A DNA stretch of 64,000 nt from Maribacter spongiicola. GTDB lineage: Bacteria; Bacteroidota; Bacteroidia; Flavobacteriales; Flavobacteriaceae. The notes under the pieces were generated by a model, which did no database searches, was not told the DNA's origin, and worked only from the letters and a program-made list of their open reading frames with translations. The position numbers were made by a program, and so were the translations under genes. The stretch spans positions 248,001 to 312,000 of the forward strand of contig NZ_SOAY01000011.1 of the NCBI RefSeq assembly GCF_004364165.1. The letters run 5' to 3'. Positions 54,521-63,954 of this stretch are shown piece by piece (position 1 is the stretch's first letter; each line of letters opens with the position of its first letter).

Positions 54521-55033
54521 TCAGTTTTTAGTTTTCTTTCGTTTTTCTTTTTTGTTCTTTTTATTCTTCTTCAAAGTTTTTGCAACACCATCTTTTTGTA
54601 ATGCAACAAAAGCCTCGTACTTTTCTAAAGGCAAACCAGCCTTTAATTCTTCATCTTGTCTTTTTGTAATATTCTCATATACCTCTGCCATTTTTTCTGG
54701 CGGAAGCTTCAATATTTGAGCTTCTATACGTTCTTGCACATATTTCTTTAAAACAGAACTTAATACAGCCTGTTCAAAATCATTTAATGCTAACGCTTCA
54801 GTAATTCTTGGCATTTCGCCGTCAACCAATTCTTCGGCAGTCTTAGGTTTTGGTTCTTCAGCTGGTGTTTGTGCTTGAGGTATTGAACTACCTTGTCTGC
54901 CGTAACCGTTGCCACCTCTTGATCCATAACCGCTATTGCCATAACCGTATTGTGCGTAAATTTCAGAACTTCCTAATAGAATTAATAGCAAGCCCAAAAA
55001 CTTTAGATTGCTACATTTTATTACTTTTTTCAT
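54521..55033 (-). CDS. Secreted helical protein with Gly/Tyr-rich start and Lys-rich tail
   Basis: A 170-residue protein with a signal peptide (FLGLLLILLGSSEIYAQ), a low-complexity YGYGNSGYGSRGGNGYGRQG stretch, a Pro/Glu/Lys linker, a helical domain (about 75-150; ITEALALNDFEQAVLSSVLK and ILKLPPEKMAEVYENITKRQ) and a tail very rich in lysine. The helical part recalls Spy/CpxP-like periplasmic proteins in style, without clear motifs. It is 4 bases before the TonB receptor gene, so it is co-transcribed with it. Function unknown. Confidence 0.7.
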   Translation of the reverse strand: MKKVIKCSNLKFLGLLLILLGSSEIYAQYGYGNSGYGSRGGNGYGRQGSSIPQAQTPAEEPKPKTAEELVDGEMPRITEALALNDFEQAVLSSVLKKYVQERIEAQILKLPPEKMAEVYENITKRQDEELKAGLPLEKYEAFVALQKDGVAKTLKKNKKNKKEKRKKTKN

Positions 55034-55123
55034 ATGATTAGATTATAAAGTTATACTATGGTTTAACTGAAAATGGTTAATACTTTGTTAAGATAATTTA
55101 CTGCGCAATTATAATGAATTCTA

Positions 55124-55465
55124 TTATAGCAAAACATCAATGTTAGAAGCTGGTCTACCAATAACAGCTCTATTGCCATTTATGACTATAGGCCTTTCTA
55201 TTAATTTAGGGTATTCTATCATCGCAGTTATTAATTCTTCGTCAGATAAGGGTACGTTTTTAAACTTCTCTTTCCAAATTGCTTCAGATTTACGTACCAG
55301 ATTAATAGGTTTAATATCTAGACAGCTAATAACATTTCTTAATTCTTCCTTTGTTGGAATTTCTTCTAAATAGTTCACTACTTCAAAAGTCTTGCCAGAA
55401 TTTTCAAGTACTTTTAGTCCTTCTCTAGATTTGCTACATCTAGAATTATGATATATTTTAATCAT
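55124..55465 (-). CDS. ArsC/Spx-family (arsenate reductase-like) protein
   Basis: A 113-residue thioredoxin-fold protein: IYHNSRCSKSREGLKVLENS with the active cysteine (Cys10), PINLVRKSEAIWKE and ERPIVINGNRAVIGRP with the arginines that hold arsenate in ArsC. No ars operon neighbours are present, so arsenate reduction in vivo is uncertain; a general glutaredoxin-like or YffB-like role is possible. Confidence 0.85.
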   Translation of the reverse strand: MIKIYHNSRCSKSREGLKVLENSGKTFEVVNYLEEIPTKEELRNVISCLDIKPINLVRKSEAIWKEKFKNVPLSDEELITAMIEYPKLIERPIVINGNRAVIGRPASNIDVLL

Positions 55466-55529
55466 GATTTTTTAAATTTAATAAATGTAATGCCAATTCA
55501 TTACATCCATATGAATTGGCATTACATTT

Positions 55530-56631
55530 TTATTCTTCTTCTCTCTGACCCATTAACATTAGAAAGGCCTTAAGAAATTGATCAATATCTCCGTTCATTA
55601 CATTTTCGACATTACCTGTTTCTTCGCCTGTGCGTACATCTTTAATTAATTTATAAGGATGCATTACATAGTTTCTTATCTGTGACCCCCATTCAATTTT
55701 CATTTTAGAAGACTCAATTTCTTGCCGTGCTTCCATTTTCTTTCGCAGTTCGATTTCATACAATTGAGACTTTAGCATTTTCATTGCCGTAGCCCTATTT
55801 TCATGTTGACTTCTACTATCTGAACAAGAAATTTGAATACCTGTAGGGTGATGGGTTAATTGAACTTTAGTCTCAACTTTGTTAACATTCTGTCCGCCGG
55901 CACCACTTGACCTTGCGGTGGTAATGGTAATATCTGCCGGATTTACATCAATCTCTATACTGTCATCTACCAATGGGTAAACATATACCGATGCGAAAGA
56001 AGTATGTCTCTTTGCATTACTATCGAACGGAGAAATTCGTACCAATCTATGTACGCCGTTTTCACCTTTCAGCCATCCGAAGGCATATTCACCATCAATT
56101 TCTAATGTTACGGTTTTAATACCTGCAACATCACCTTCTTGGTAATTGAGCTCTTTGATCTTGTAACCGTTCTTTTCTGCCCACATCATATACATGCGCA
56201 TAAGCATTGCGGCCCAATCGCAGCTTTCCGTTCCACCTGCACCTGCAGTAATTTGCAAAACAGCCGGTAGTTCATCACCTTCTTCGGACAACATGTTTTT
56301 GAATTCCATCTTTTCAATGGTATTCAAAGCTTTTATATATTGACCTTCAACTTCCTCTTCTGAAACTTCTCCTTCTTGTTGAAATTCAATGAGTATTTCT
56401 AATTCTGCAATTAAATTTTCTGCAGTATTATAATCATCTACCCATTGCTTTTTAGATTGGATAAATTTCATATGAGCCTGTGCTTCTTGGGGATTATTCC
56501 AAAAATCAGGTGCCAAGGTTTTCTCTTGTTCGTTCTCTATTTCTATTAATTTGCCATCGATGTCAAAGATACCTCCTCAACGCACCAAGGCGATCTATAA
56601 GACCTTTGTAGTGGTCCATACTTACGTTCAT
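55530..56631 (-). CDS. prfB: Peptide chain release factor 2, made by +1 frameshift
   Basis: RF2 recognises UGA and UAA stops. The first 22 codons (from ATG at 56631, or 5 codons in at 56619) read [20 protein letters not shown] then YL, and end at an in-frame TGA (56563-56565). Skipping one base continues as [20 protein letters not shown] and onward to 55530, for 366 residues in total, the normal RF2 length. The second frame has [13 protein letters not shown] (the stop-codon-recognition motif) and [14 protein letters not shown] (the GGQ motif). A simple open-frame reading would begin only at a TTG at 56516 and lose the N-terminal helices. Confidence 0.95.
56562..56577 (-). promoter_or_regulatory. 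prfB programmed +1 frameshift site
   Basis: The minus strand reads AGGAGGTATCTTTGAC: a Shine-Dalgarno-like AGGAGGT three bases before CTT, then TGA C. It matches the E. coli prfB site (AGGGGGTATCTTTGAC) except for one base. The ribosome slips on CTT when RF2 is scarce. Confidence 0.95.
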
Positions 56632-56695
56632 AAAATTTTTATTTTGGGTAAAAATAATACTCTTTTGTTGATTGCAAAGAATGATTTTTTTGGAA

Positions 56696-57550
56696 TTACT
56701 GTTCTTGGCTTTGCACCTTTACAGTATGTGTAGTTTTATTTTTTCCGTACGAATAAATTATCCCTCTTAAAGGTGAACAATCATTATAGTCTTTGCCATG
56801 ACAAACCTTTATATGATTCGTATTTGCCAAAATGTTATTAGTGGGGTCAAAACCTTTCCATCCAACTTGTGGAATATAACATTCTGCCCATGCATGCATT
56901 TGAGAATCTCCTAAAAGGCCATGTTCTTGATTTATGTATCCAGACACATATCTTGTTGGTATACCATTTTGTCTAGCTATAGCACAGAATAAATGTGTAA
57001 AATCTTGGCAAACACCCTGTTTGGCTGATATGATGTCAGTCAATTTTGTGTCAACATGAGTTACACCTGTTTTAAATTGTAGATTATTAAAGGTCCAATT
57101 GTTTAACTCTTGTAAATTTTCGAAAATTGTATTCGATAAATTAAATTCAAAAATAGAATTTACACCCTTTGGTATATTGGTTAGTGGTGTACTTCTTAAA
57201 AAGGATTCGAAATTAATTTTAAAAGTTAATTCCTCAATTTCTTTATACGCCAAAGCATCATTGATGTCTAATGGAAAATTAAAGGGATCTATATGGTCTT
57301 TTATAAAACTAAACTTTGCCTCAAAATTTATTTTCTTGAATTTTTTCTTAGGGTGAACTCGTATGGTTCTAAAACCATATCCGTTTATTGAAAAGTCGTT
57401 TACAGCAAATAATGAATTGGAAAATTCAACATCGATATGATGTTGTGAATTATTTTCCATAGGAATAATCAGAAATTGCCAATAGGCATCATTTACCCAA
57501 TTCTCATATGTATTTTCTGTTCTATAGGTTATATTATATTGGTTTGGCAT
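56696..57550 (-). CDS. Transglutaminase-like cysteine protease-fold protein
   Basis: A 284-residue protein of the bacterial transglutaminase-like family with the N-terminal beta domain: YNITYRTENTYENWVNDAYW. Catalytic residues: Cys in KQGVCQDFTHLFCAIARQNG, His in SQMHAWAECYIPQVGWKGFD and the Asp in FDPTNN. No signal peptide. Third in a unit with a circularly permuted ATP-grasp and an alpha-E protein, a known context for predicted peptide ligation/cleavage systems; here it may act as the peptidase. Start chosen at MPNQYNITYR; the longer start has three more residues. Confidence 0.88.
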   Translation of the reverse strand: MPNQYNITYRTENTYENWVNDAYWQFLIIPMENNSQHHIDVEFSNSLFAVNDFSINGYGFRTIRVHPKKKFKKINFEAKFSFIKDHIDPFNFPLDINDALAYKEIEELTFKINFESFLRSTPLTNIPKGVNSIFEFNLSNTIFENLQELNNWTFNNLQFKTGVTHVDTKLTDIISAKQGVCQDFTHLFCAIARQNGIPTRYVSGYINQEHGLLGDSQMHAWAECYIPQVGWKGFDPTNNILANTNHIKVCHGKDYNDCSPLRGIIYSYGKNKTTHTVKVQSQEQ

Positions 57551-57580
57551 AATAATCAAAGATACCCCTAATAAATGGTC

Positions 57581-58528
57581 TTAATAGTTAAAAAACTCTT
57601 CATCAACTTTGTTACTTATTTTAACTAGACTATCTAAAATATCTTCGATAAATGATTTAATATCTTTTTCTATTTCTTCGACATACTTAAACTCATATTC
57701 TGCTCTGACCCTGCCAATTAAAAATGCGGTTGAATCGTTGTTATACCTTTTCTCTGGGTTTAGCATTCTAACATGTTCGTTAACTTGATTTAATGAATTC
57801 ATAACTGACCTAGGGCAGTTAGGGTTTAAAATCAAAAATTCTAACGTACTTATACTAGTAGGTGTTTTTTTGTAAAACCTACGCATCATATCATATGATT
57901 CTGCACATTTTAAGAGTGTTGTCCATTCAAAGCTTTTGCTGAATTTATCGCCATGATTTCCTTGAGATAAAAGCGCATCGTTGTACTTTGAATTTATCAT
58001 TCTTGTTATTTGTGTAGCCCGCTCAATATTTACACCCATCATAATTATTGCATAGACAGAATCATGTAGTAATGTTCCTCTTATTTTGCCACGTAAAATG
58101 GCGGTCATTTCTGAAATATTACTTGTAAAGTCATGAAGACCATTTTTTACAAAAATTTCTTTTGGGTAACTAAGTACAAAATGATAAAACTTATTAATTG
58201 CTTCATATAGCTCTGTCGATATTAAATCTCTTGCACTATTAGCATTTTCTCTAGCTAGTTTAACTGTGCTAATGATAGAAAAAGGATTATTAGGGTCTAG
58301 ACCGATACTATATAATACGTCTTGTTCTTTAAGAAACTTACTTTCATCTTTCTCGGGGTCGCCGAGCATGAACAGCATTGATCTTAATACAAATTGTCTA
58401 TCTTGCGATTTTATATTAGGTGCATCTAATGATGAAAAATAGTTCACGTTTAAATAACGTGCAACATGTTCTGAGCGTTCAATGTAACGCCCCATCCAGA
58501 ATAAATTATTGGCTACTCTTGCTAGCAT
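57581..58528 (-). CDS. Alpha-E domain protein (DUF403)
   Basis: A 315-residue all-helical cytoplasmic protein starting MLARVANNLFWMGRYIERSE with HVARYLNVNYFSS after it, the alpha-E signature. ARENANSARDLISTELYEAI and the HVRMLNPEKRYNND region are also typical. It lies 9 bases after the ATP-grasp gene and 30 before the transglutaminase. Alpha-E proteins are established partners of circularly permuted ATP-grasp enzymes; their biochemical role is not known. Confidence 0.92.
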   Translation of the reverse strand: MLARVANNLFWMGRYIERSEHVARYLNVNYFSSLDAPNIKSQDRQFVLRSMLFMLGDPEKDESKFLKEQDVLYSIGLDPNNPFSIISTVKLARENANSARDLISTELYEAINKFYHFVLSYPKEIFVKNGLHDFTSNISEMTAILRGKIRGTLLHDSVYAIIMMGVNIERATQITRMINSKYNDALLSQGNHGDKFSKSFEWTTLLKCAESYDMMRRFYKKTPTSISTLEFLILNPNCPRSVMNSLNQVNEHVRMLNPEKRYNNDSTAFLIGRVRAEYEFKYVEEIEKDIKSFIEDILDSLVKISNKVDEEFFNY

Positions 58529-58537
58529 ATTTTTTAA

Positions 58538-60001
58538 TTATTTTTTTAATACCCATGTATCTTTCGAACCACCACCTTGAGAAGAGTTTACTATTAAATT
58601 TCCTCTCTTTAATGCTACTCTAGTTAATCCTCCTTTTAACACAAATTCTTTGTCCTTGCCTAGAACTGTATATGTTCTTAAATCTACATGGCGTTGTTCA
58701 AAAGATTCGGTTTCATCAATGTATGTTGGGTGAACACTTAGCGACATAATTGGTTGTGCCACATACTTTCTTGGGTTCTCCTTAATTTCAGCTTTTACTT
58801 TTTCAATTTCTGCTTTGGTTAATTTATTACCTATAGAAATGCCATAACCACCTGCCTCATCAACCGGTTTTATAACTAATTCTTGTATATGTTCTAGTAC
58901 GTATTTCAACTCATCTGGTCTACTACAATGGTAGGTATGAACATTATTGAGTATTGGTTCTTCGTCTAAATAATACTTAATGATTTGCGGCATGTAGGTA
59001 TACACAGCTTTGTCATCTGCCACACCAGTACCCGGTGCATTGGCTAAAGTTACGTTTCCTTTTTTATAAGCAGCAAACAAACCTGGTACACCAAGGGCTG
59101 AGTCTGCCCTAAATTCTAATGGATCTATAAATTGGTCATCTATTCGTCTATAGATGACATCAACTTTTTCAGGACCTTTTATAGTTTTCATATACACAAA
59201 ATCGTTCTCCACAAATAAATCGCGACCTTCTACCAATTCTACACCCATGGTCTTTGCCAAATACGAATGCTCATAAAATGCAGAGTTATACATACCTGGT
59301 GTTATTACAACCACATTAGGTACATCTACACCTTTTGGTTTAACTGATTCAAGTAGCTCTAATAAATTTTCTGCATAATTGGTAACTGAATGGGTTTGGT
59401 AGTGATTAAAAACTCCAAATAAGGCTTTTTTGAGTGCCGTACGATTACATATTACATAACTAACACCAGATGGGCACCTAATATTATCTTCTAAAACATA
59501 GTATTTACCATCATTATGTTTAATAATATCAATACCAGAAATATGGTTATAAATACCTCCCGGAGGATTTATTCCGTTCATCTGATCTAAGTAGTTGGCA
59601 GAAGAAGTTATTAAATCAATGGGAACAATTTTATCTTTTAGTATTTTCTTGTCATGATAAACATCCCATAGAAATAAATTTAAAGCCTTACTTCTTTGTA
59701 TAGATCCACGCTCTATAATATCCCATTCTTTATGGTCTATAATACGGGGAAATAAATCAAAAGGAAATATTTTTTCTTGTACATCGCTATCACCATACAC
59801 CTGAAATGTAATTCCTTGATTAAAAAAAGAAGATTTAGCCTTAGAGTTTAAATTGACATAATCACTTATGGTGTGTTCTCCATAAATTTCGAAAAGCTTT
59901 TGGTATATTTCTTTTACTTTTCCTTCCTTATCATAAATTTCGTCATACAAATCTGGGTTTCTCTGATAAGAAGAGAATATTTGATTTTCAATGTTGGTCA
60001 T
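58538..60001 (-). CDS. Circularly permuted type-2 ATP-grasp protein
   Basis: A 487-residue enzyme with the permuted ATP-grasp fold: LNPPGGIYN-like NGINPPGGIYNHISGIDIIK, YYVLEDNIRCPSGVSYVICN, APGTGVADDKAVYTYMP, LVIKPVDEAGGYGISIGNKL and a C-terminal HVDLRTYTVLGKDKEFVLKG with GLTRVALKRGN after it. Predicted to join amino acids or modify a peptide by an acyl-phosphate route; the substrate is not known. Start chosen at MTNIENQIFSSYQRNPDLYD; an upstream in-frame start at 60046 adds 15 unconvincing residues. First of the three-gene unit. Confidence 0.9.
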   Translation of the reverse strand: MTNIENQIFSSYQRNPDLYDEIYDKEGKVKEIYQKLFEIYGEHTISDYVNLNSKAKSSFFNQGITFQVYGDSDVQEKIFPFDLFPRIIDHKEWDIIERGSIQRSKALNLFLWDVYHDKKILKDKIVPIDLITSSANYLDQMNGINPPGGIYNHISGIDIIKHNDGKYYVLEDNIRCPSGVSYVICNRTALKKALFGVFNHYQTHSVTNYAENLLELLESVKPKGVDVPNVVVITPGMYNSAFYEHSYLAKTMGVELVEGRDLFVENDFVYMKTIKGPEKVDVIYRRIDDQFIDPLEFRADSALGVPGLFAAYKKGNVTLANAPGTGVADDKAVYTYMPQIIKYYLDEEPILNNVHTYHCSRPDELKYVLEHIQELVIKPVDEAGGYGISIGNKLTKAEIEKVKAEIKENPRKYVAQPIMSLSVHPTYIDETESFEQRHVDLRTYTVLGKDKEFVLKGGLTRVALKRGNLIVNSSQGGGSKDTWVLKK

Positions 60002-60195
60002 AGAAATTGTTTTTGTAAAAGGTACATGATAAAAAGCAATAAACAAATGGCATTTTTATAATAATCGTTAGTATTTTTCTTTATTCTGTAATTATTTGAT
60101 AGCTTTTTTAACAAGTATAGTATTTATAATTTAGTTAGCTACAGCTGTTTTACATTCATTAGTTTTTCTATACTTTTAAGCAAAACTTATAGAAA

Positions 60196-62604
60196 ATGAG
60201 AAAGAATTACGTTCTTCTGCTAGGGCTGGTGTTACTGTCCTTTAATATGCTATCAGCACAGTTTAGTGAACAAAAGAAAAATTTTGTCAAGTACGAAGGT
60301 CTATACGATTTCTATTATGACGGCGAAACAGATAAAATTTTTTTAGAGGTCGATAATTTAAATGAAGAGTTTTTATATGTATACTCATTAAGCAGTGGTA
60401 TAGGTAGTAATGATATTGGTTTAGATCGCGGTCAACTAGGTAATGAACAAGTTGTGTTTTTTAAGAAAGCAGGTAATAAGCTTTTGTTGGTTCAGCCTAA
60501 TATGAAATATAGAGCAATTACCGATAATGAATTAGAGCGAAAATCTGTTGAGCAGGCTTTTGCTAAATCTGTATTGTTCGGTTTCCCTATTGTAGAAGAG
60601 AAAGGTGGTATGTATGTTATTGATATCACCGATTTTTTAATGCAAGATGCTCATGGTGTATCATCGCGTCTAAAAAGAGCGGAACAAGGTTCTTATAGTT
60701 TAGATAAAACTAAAAGTGCATTTGCTTTAGATAGAACCAAAGCATTCCCTAAAAATGTTGAGTTCGATGTAACCATGACTTTTACAGGTGAGGCAAAAGG
60801 AGCTTATATAAGAAGTGTAGCCCCAAATGCTAATTTGGTAACCGTGGCAGAACACCATTCTTTTATTGAGTTGCCAGATGATAAATATGAGAAACGTGTG
60901 TTTGATCCTAGATCAGGTTCTTCTCCTTTTAATTATTATGATTACGCAACGCCGGTTGAGTCAAATATTCTAAAGCAATTTATAAGAAGACATCGATTAG
61001 AGAAAAAAGACCCTACTGCTAAAGTTAGTGAGGCGGTTGAGCCAATTATTTATTATTTAGATAATGGTACTCCAGAACCTGTACGTTCTGCTCTTTTAGA
61101 AGGTGGTCGTTGGTGGAACCAAGCTTTTGAGGCAATTGGTTATAAAGATGCTTTTCAATTAAAAATGTTACCAGATGATGCCGATCCTTTAGATGTGCGT
61201 TATAATGTAATACAATGGGTACATCGTTCTACAAGAGGATGGAGCTATGGTAGTAGTATTACCGATCCAAGAACTGGAGAGATAATGAAAGGTCATGTAA
61301 GTTTAGGTAGTTTAAGAATTCGTCAAGATTTTTTAATTGCCCAAGCATTAATGAACAAGCCTTTTGCAGAAAGAGATGATAACTACCAACCAATGTTAGA
61401 AATGGCCATTGCCCGTATTCGTCAGTTGTCGGCTCATGAAATCGGACATACGCTTGGTTTTGCACATAACTATGCGGCGAGTACTACTGATAAATCATCG
61501 GTGATGGATTATCCACATCCGCAGTTTTCATTAATTGACGGTGAAGTTGATTTTGCAAAAGCCTATGAAGAGGGAATAGGGGATTGGGATAAGGTAACAG
61601 TGGCTTATTCATATCAAAATTTTAATGAAGGTGAAAATGAGAAAGAAGGTCTGAACAAAATTTTAGATAAAGCCAAAGCTGACGGACTCCGTTATATCAC
61701 CGATCAAGATGCACGCCCACAAGGTAGCGCACATGTATTGGCTCATTTATGGGATAACGGAACAGATGTGAGTAAAGAATTAGATGATATGTTGAAGCTG
61801 CGTAAAGTGGCTATAGCTAATTTTTCTGCGGATAATATTCAAGATGGTACACCATATTCAGTTCTAGAAGATGTATTAGTACCACTTTATTTCTTTCATA
61901 GATATCAGACGGAAGGTGTAGCGAAGGTTATAGGCGGATTAGAATATAACTATGCCATAAAAGGAGACGGACAGGAAGTTGTTGCTATTGCAGATAAAGC
62001 GATGCAAGAGGAAGCATTAAAGAGTGTTTTAAAAACTTTAGACGCAAATGAAATTGCAATACCTAAAGATAAATTAAGCTTATTTCCGCCACGTGCTTTT
62101 GGTACCCCAAGAACTAGAGAATCTATAAAAGGTAAAACAGGAGTTTCTTTTGATGCATTGTCAGCTGTTGAAACTGCTTCTGATATGACGTTAACGTTTT
62201 TATTACATCCTGAGAAAGCATCGAGACTTATTCAGCAAAAAGCAATTGCTACCGATAATGTAGGTTTAGATGAGGTTTTGGATAAATTGATTGCAGCGAC
62301 TATTAATAAGAAGCAGAAAGATGCTTATTTGAGCGAAGCCCAGACAATCATTAATTTTAGAGTTTTATTTCATATTATGAATTTGGCGGGTCATACCAAT
62401 GTGCATCCGCAGGTAAATGCTATTGCATCACAAAAATTAAAAGAGTTGAGTATTCAATTAGTAAAAGATTCTGGGTCAAATGCAATTAGTGCAGAAATGG
62501 TGAAAAGAATTAAAACATTTAACGAGCATCCAGAATTGTTCAAAGTGATACCTTCGCCTAAGATTCCTGATGGTTCGCCTATTGGAATGAGTTGTTTTCA
62601 TTAA
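60196..62604 (+). CDS. Exported zinc-dependent metalloprotease (DUF5117/DUF4953 type)
   Basis: An 802-residue protein with a signal peptide (NYVLLLGLVLLSFNMLSAQ). The N-terminal DUF5117-like beta region (KNFVKYEGLYDFYYDGETDK, YVYSLSSGIGSNDIGLDRGQ) leads to a metzincin-like catalytic site, SAHEIGHTLGFAHNYAAS (HExxHxxGFxH, about 414-424), then a Met-turn-like SVMDYPHPQ. The helical C-terminal part is DUF4953-like. Probably periplasmic or secreted, degrading peptides; the substrate is unknown. It stands alone. Confidence 0.9.
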   Translation: MRKNYVLLLGLVLLSFNMLSAQFSEQKKNFVKYEGLYDFYYDGETDKIFLEVDNLNEEFLYVYSLSSGIGSNDIGLDRGQLGNEQVVFFKKAGNKLLLVQPNMKYRAITDNELERKSVEQAFAKSVLFGFPIVEEKGGMYVIDITDFLMQDAHGVSSRLKRAEQGSYSLDKTKSAFALDRTKAFPKNVEFDVTMTFTGEAKGAYIRSVAPNANLVTVAEHHSFIELPDDKYEKRVFDPRSGSSPFNYYDYATPVESNILKQFIRRHRLEKKDPTAKVSEAVEPIIYYLDNGTPEPVRSALLEGGRWWNQAFEAIGYKDAFQLKMLPDDADPLDVRYNVIQWVHRSTRGWSYGSSITDPRTGEIMKGHVSLGSLRIRQDFLIAQALMNKPFAERDDNYQPMLEMAIARIRQLSAHEIGHTLGFAHNYAASTTDKSSVMDYPHPQFSLIDGEVDFAKAYEEGIGDWDKVTVAYSYQNFNEGENEKEGLNKILDKAKADGLRYITDQDARPQGSAHVLAHLWDNGTDVSKELDDMLKLRKVAIANFSADNIQDGTPYSVLEDVLVPLYFFHRYQTEGVAKVIGGLEYNYAIKGDGQEVVAIADKAMQEEALKSVLKTLDANEIAIPKDKLSLFPPRAFGTPRTRESIKGKTGVSFDALSAVETASDMTLTFLLHPEKASRLIQQKAIATDNVGLDEVLDKLIAATINKKQKDAYLSEAQTIINFRVLFHIMNLAGHTNVHPQVNAIASQKLKELSIQLVKDSGSNAISAEMVKRIKTFNEHPELFKVIPSPKIPDGSPIGMSCFH

Positions 62605-62624
62605 TTCAATCTTTATAATTTTTT

Positions 62625-63647
62625 ATGCTAATTAATCTTATCAGTGATACGGTAACAAAACCTACGCCAGGCATGTTAGATGCTATGCTGTCTGCAGCAG
62701 TTGGTGACGATGTTTTTAAAGAAGACCCAACGGTAAATGCTTTGGAAGAAAAAGCGGCCAAGCTTTTTGGGATGGAAACTGCGTTATTTTTCCCTAGTGG
62801 TACTATGACGAACCAAACTGCAATAAAATTACATACGCAACCAGGCGAACAATTGATTTGCGATAAATATGCTCATATATATAATTATGAGGGTGGCGGA
62901 GTCAGTTTTAATAGTGGTGTCTCGTGTAGGCTGGTTGATGGTGATAGAGGTACAATGACTGCTGCTCAGGTTGAGTCGGTTATTAATCCGCCAGATTTTT
63001 ATCATAGTCCGCTTACCACATTGGTATGTGTAGAGAATACCGCAAATAAAGGTGGTGGTACTTGTTGGGATTTTCAAGAGCTTCAGAAAATAAGAAAAGT
63101 CTGCGATGATCATAAATTAGGATATCACTTAGATGGTGCCCGTTTATGGAATGCCATGGTAGAAAAGAATGAAACCGCATTACAATATGGTCAGTTATTT
63201 GATACAATAAGTGTTTGTTTAAGTAAAGGTTTGGGTTGCCCAGTAGGGTCTTTGTTGATAGGTACTAAAGAACATATGGATAAGGCGCTGCGAATTCGTA
63301 AGATTTTTGGTGGTGGTATGCGCCAGTCAGGTTTTTTGGCGGCTGCTGCAATTTATGCTTTGGATAATCATGTAGAAAGATTGGCAGAAGATCATAAAAA
63401 GGCAAAAGAAATAGGAAAAACATTAGCCGCAAAATCTTTTATAAAAAAGGTAGAGCCTATTGAAACCAATATTGTCATTTTTGAGATAGATGAATCTTAT
63501 ATGACCAGTGATCAATTTGTAAATACTTTAAAAGAAAAAGATATTTTAATTATTGGCATGGGTCAAGGTAAATTAAGAATGGTGACCCATTTAGATTATA
63601 CAGATGACATGCATAATGAATTATTAAGGCTACTAAAATCTATTTAA
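62625..63647 (+). CDS. ltaE: Low-specificity L-threonine aldolase
   Basis: A 340-residue PLP enzyme splitting threonine or allo-threonine into glycine and acetaldehyde. MLINLISDTVTKPTPGMLDA, FFPSGTMTNQTAIKLHTQPG, the PLP-ring Asp/Arg in YHLDGARLWNA and the Schiff-base Lys in SVCLSKGLGCPVGSLL are all present. GMRQSGFLAAAAIYAL is also typical. It is 20 bases after the metalloprotease gene. The name ltaE is by family; aldolase versus a related beta-eliminating lyase rests on motif similarity. Confidence 0.9.
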   Translation: MLINLISDTVTKPTPGMLDAMLSAAVGDDVFKEDPTVNALEEKAAKLFGMETALFFPSGTMTNQTAIKLHTQPGEQLICDKYAHIYNYEGGGVSFNSGVSCRLVDGDRGTMTAAQVESVINPPDFYHSPLTTLVCVENTANKGGGTCWDFQELQKIRKVCDDHKLGYHLDGARLWNAMVEKNETALQYGQLFDTISVCLSKGLGCPVGSLLIGTKEHMDKALRIRKIFGGGMRQSGFLAAAAIYALDNHVERLAEDHKKAKEIGKTLAAKSFIKKVEPIETNIVIFEIDESYMTSDQFVNTLKEKDILIIGMGQGKLRMVTHLDYTDDMHNELLRLLKSI

Positions 63648-63954
63648 TTGCTAAATCTATACTGTTAGAAATATTCAATATTCCATTTTCCATACCGGCT
63701 TCAGAGGAGTAAAGTCCGCTGGAGCCGATTATTTTTCCTTTAGAATTTTTTAATTCCACCAAAAATTTTCCATCGGTATTTGTTCTACGTTCAAAAAATT
63801 TACCGTTGGTATTCTTCAACGCTTTTATATCTTTTAAAGTGTTATCTAATTCGTTCTCAGTACTGAACGATACACTCTTTAATAGTGTGTTGCCATTATC
63901 AGACTTTAAAATGAACTGATAAAACCCGTCTTTCTTCTTGTCAATTTTAATCAT
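63640..63954 (-). CDS. YegP-like DUF1508 protein
   Basis: A 104-residue protein with two repeats of the DUF1508 unit: DGFYQFILKSDNGNTLLKSV and DGKFLVELKNSKGKIIGSSG, each followed by a Ser-rich turn and an amphipathic helix (YSSEAGMENGILNISNSI). Such proteins form small beta-sheet dimers and have no settled function. Its 3' end overlaps that of the aldolase by 8 bases. Nothing is seen in the last 46 bases of the window. Confidence 0.8.
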   Translation of the reverse strand: MIKIDKKKDGFYQFILKSDNGNTLLKSVSFSTENELDNTLKDIKALKNTNGKFFERRTNTDGKFLVELKNSKGKIIGSSGLYSSEAGMENGILNISNSIDLAIK

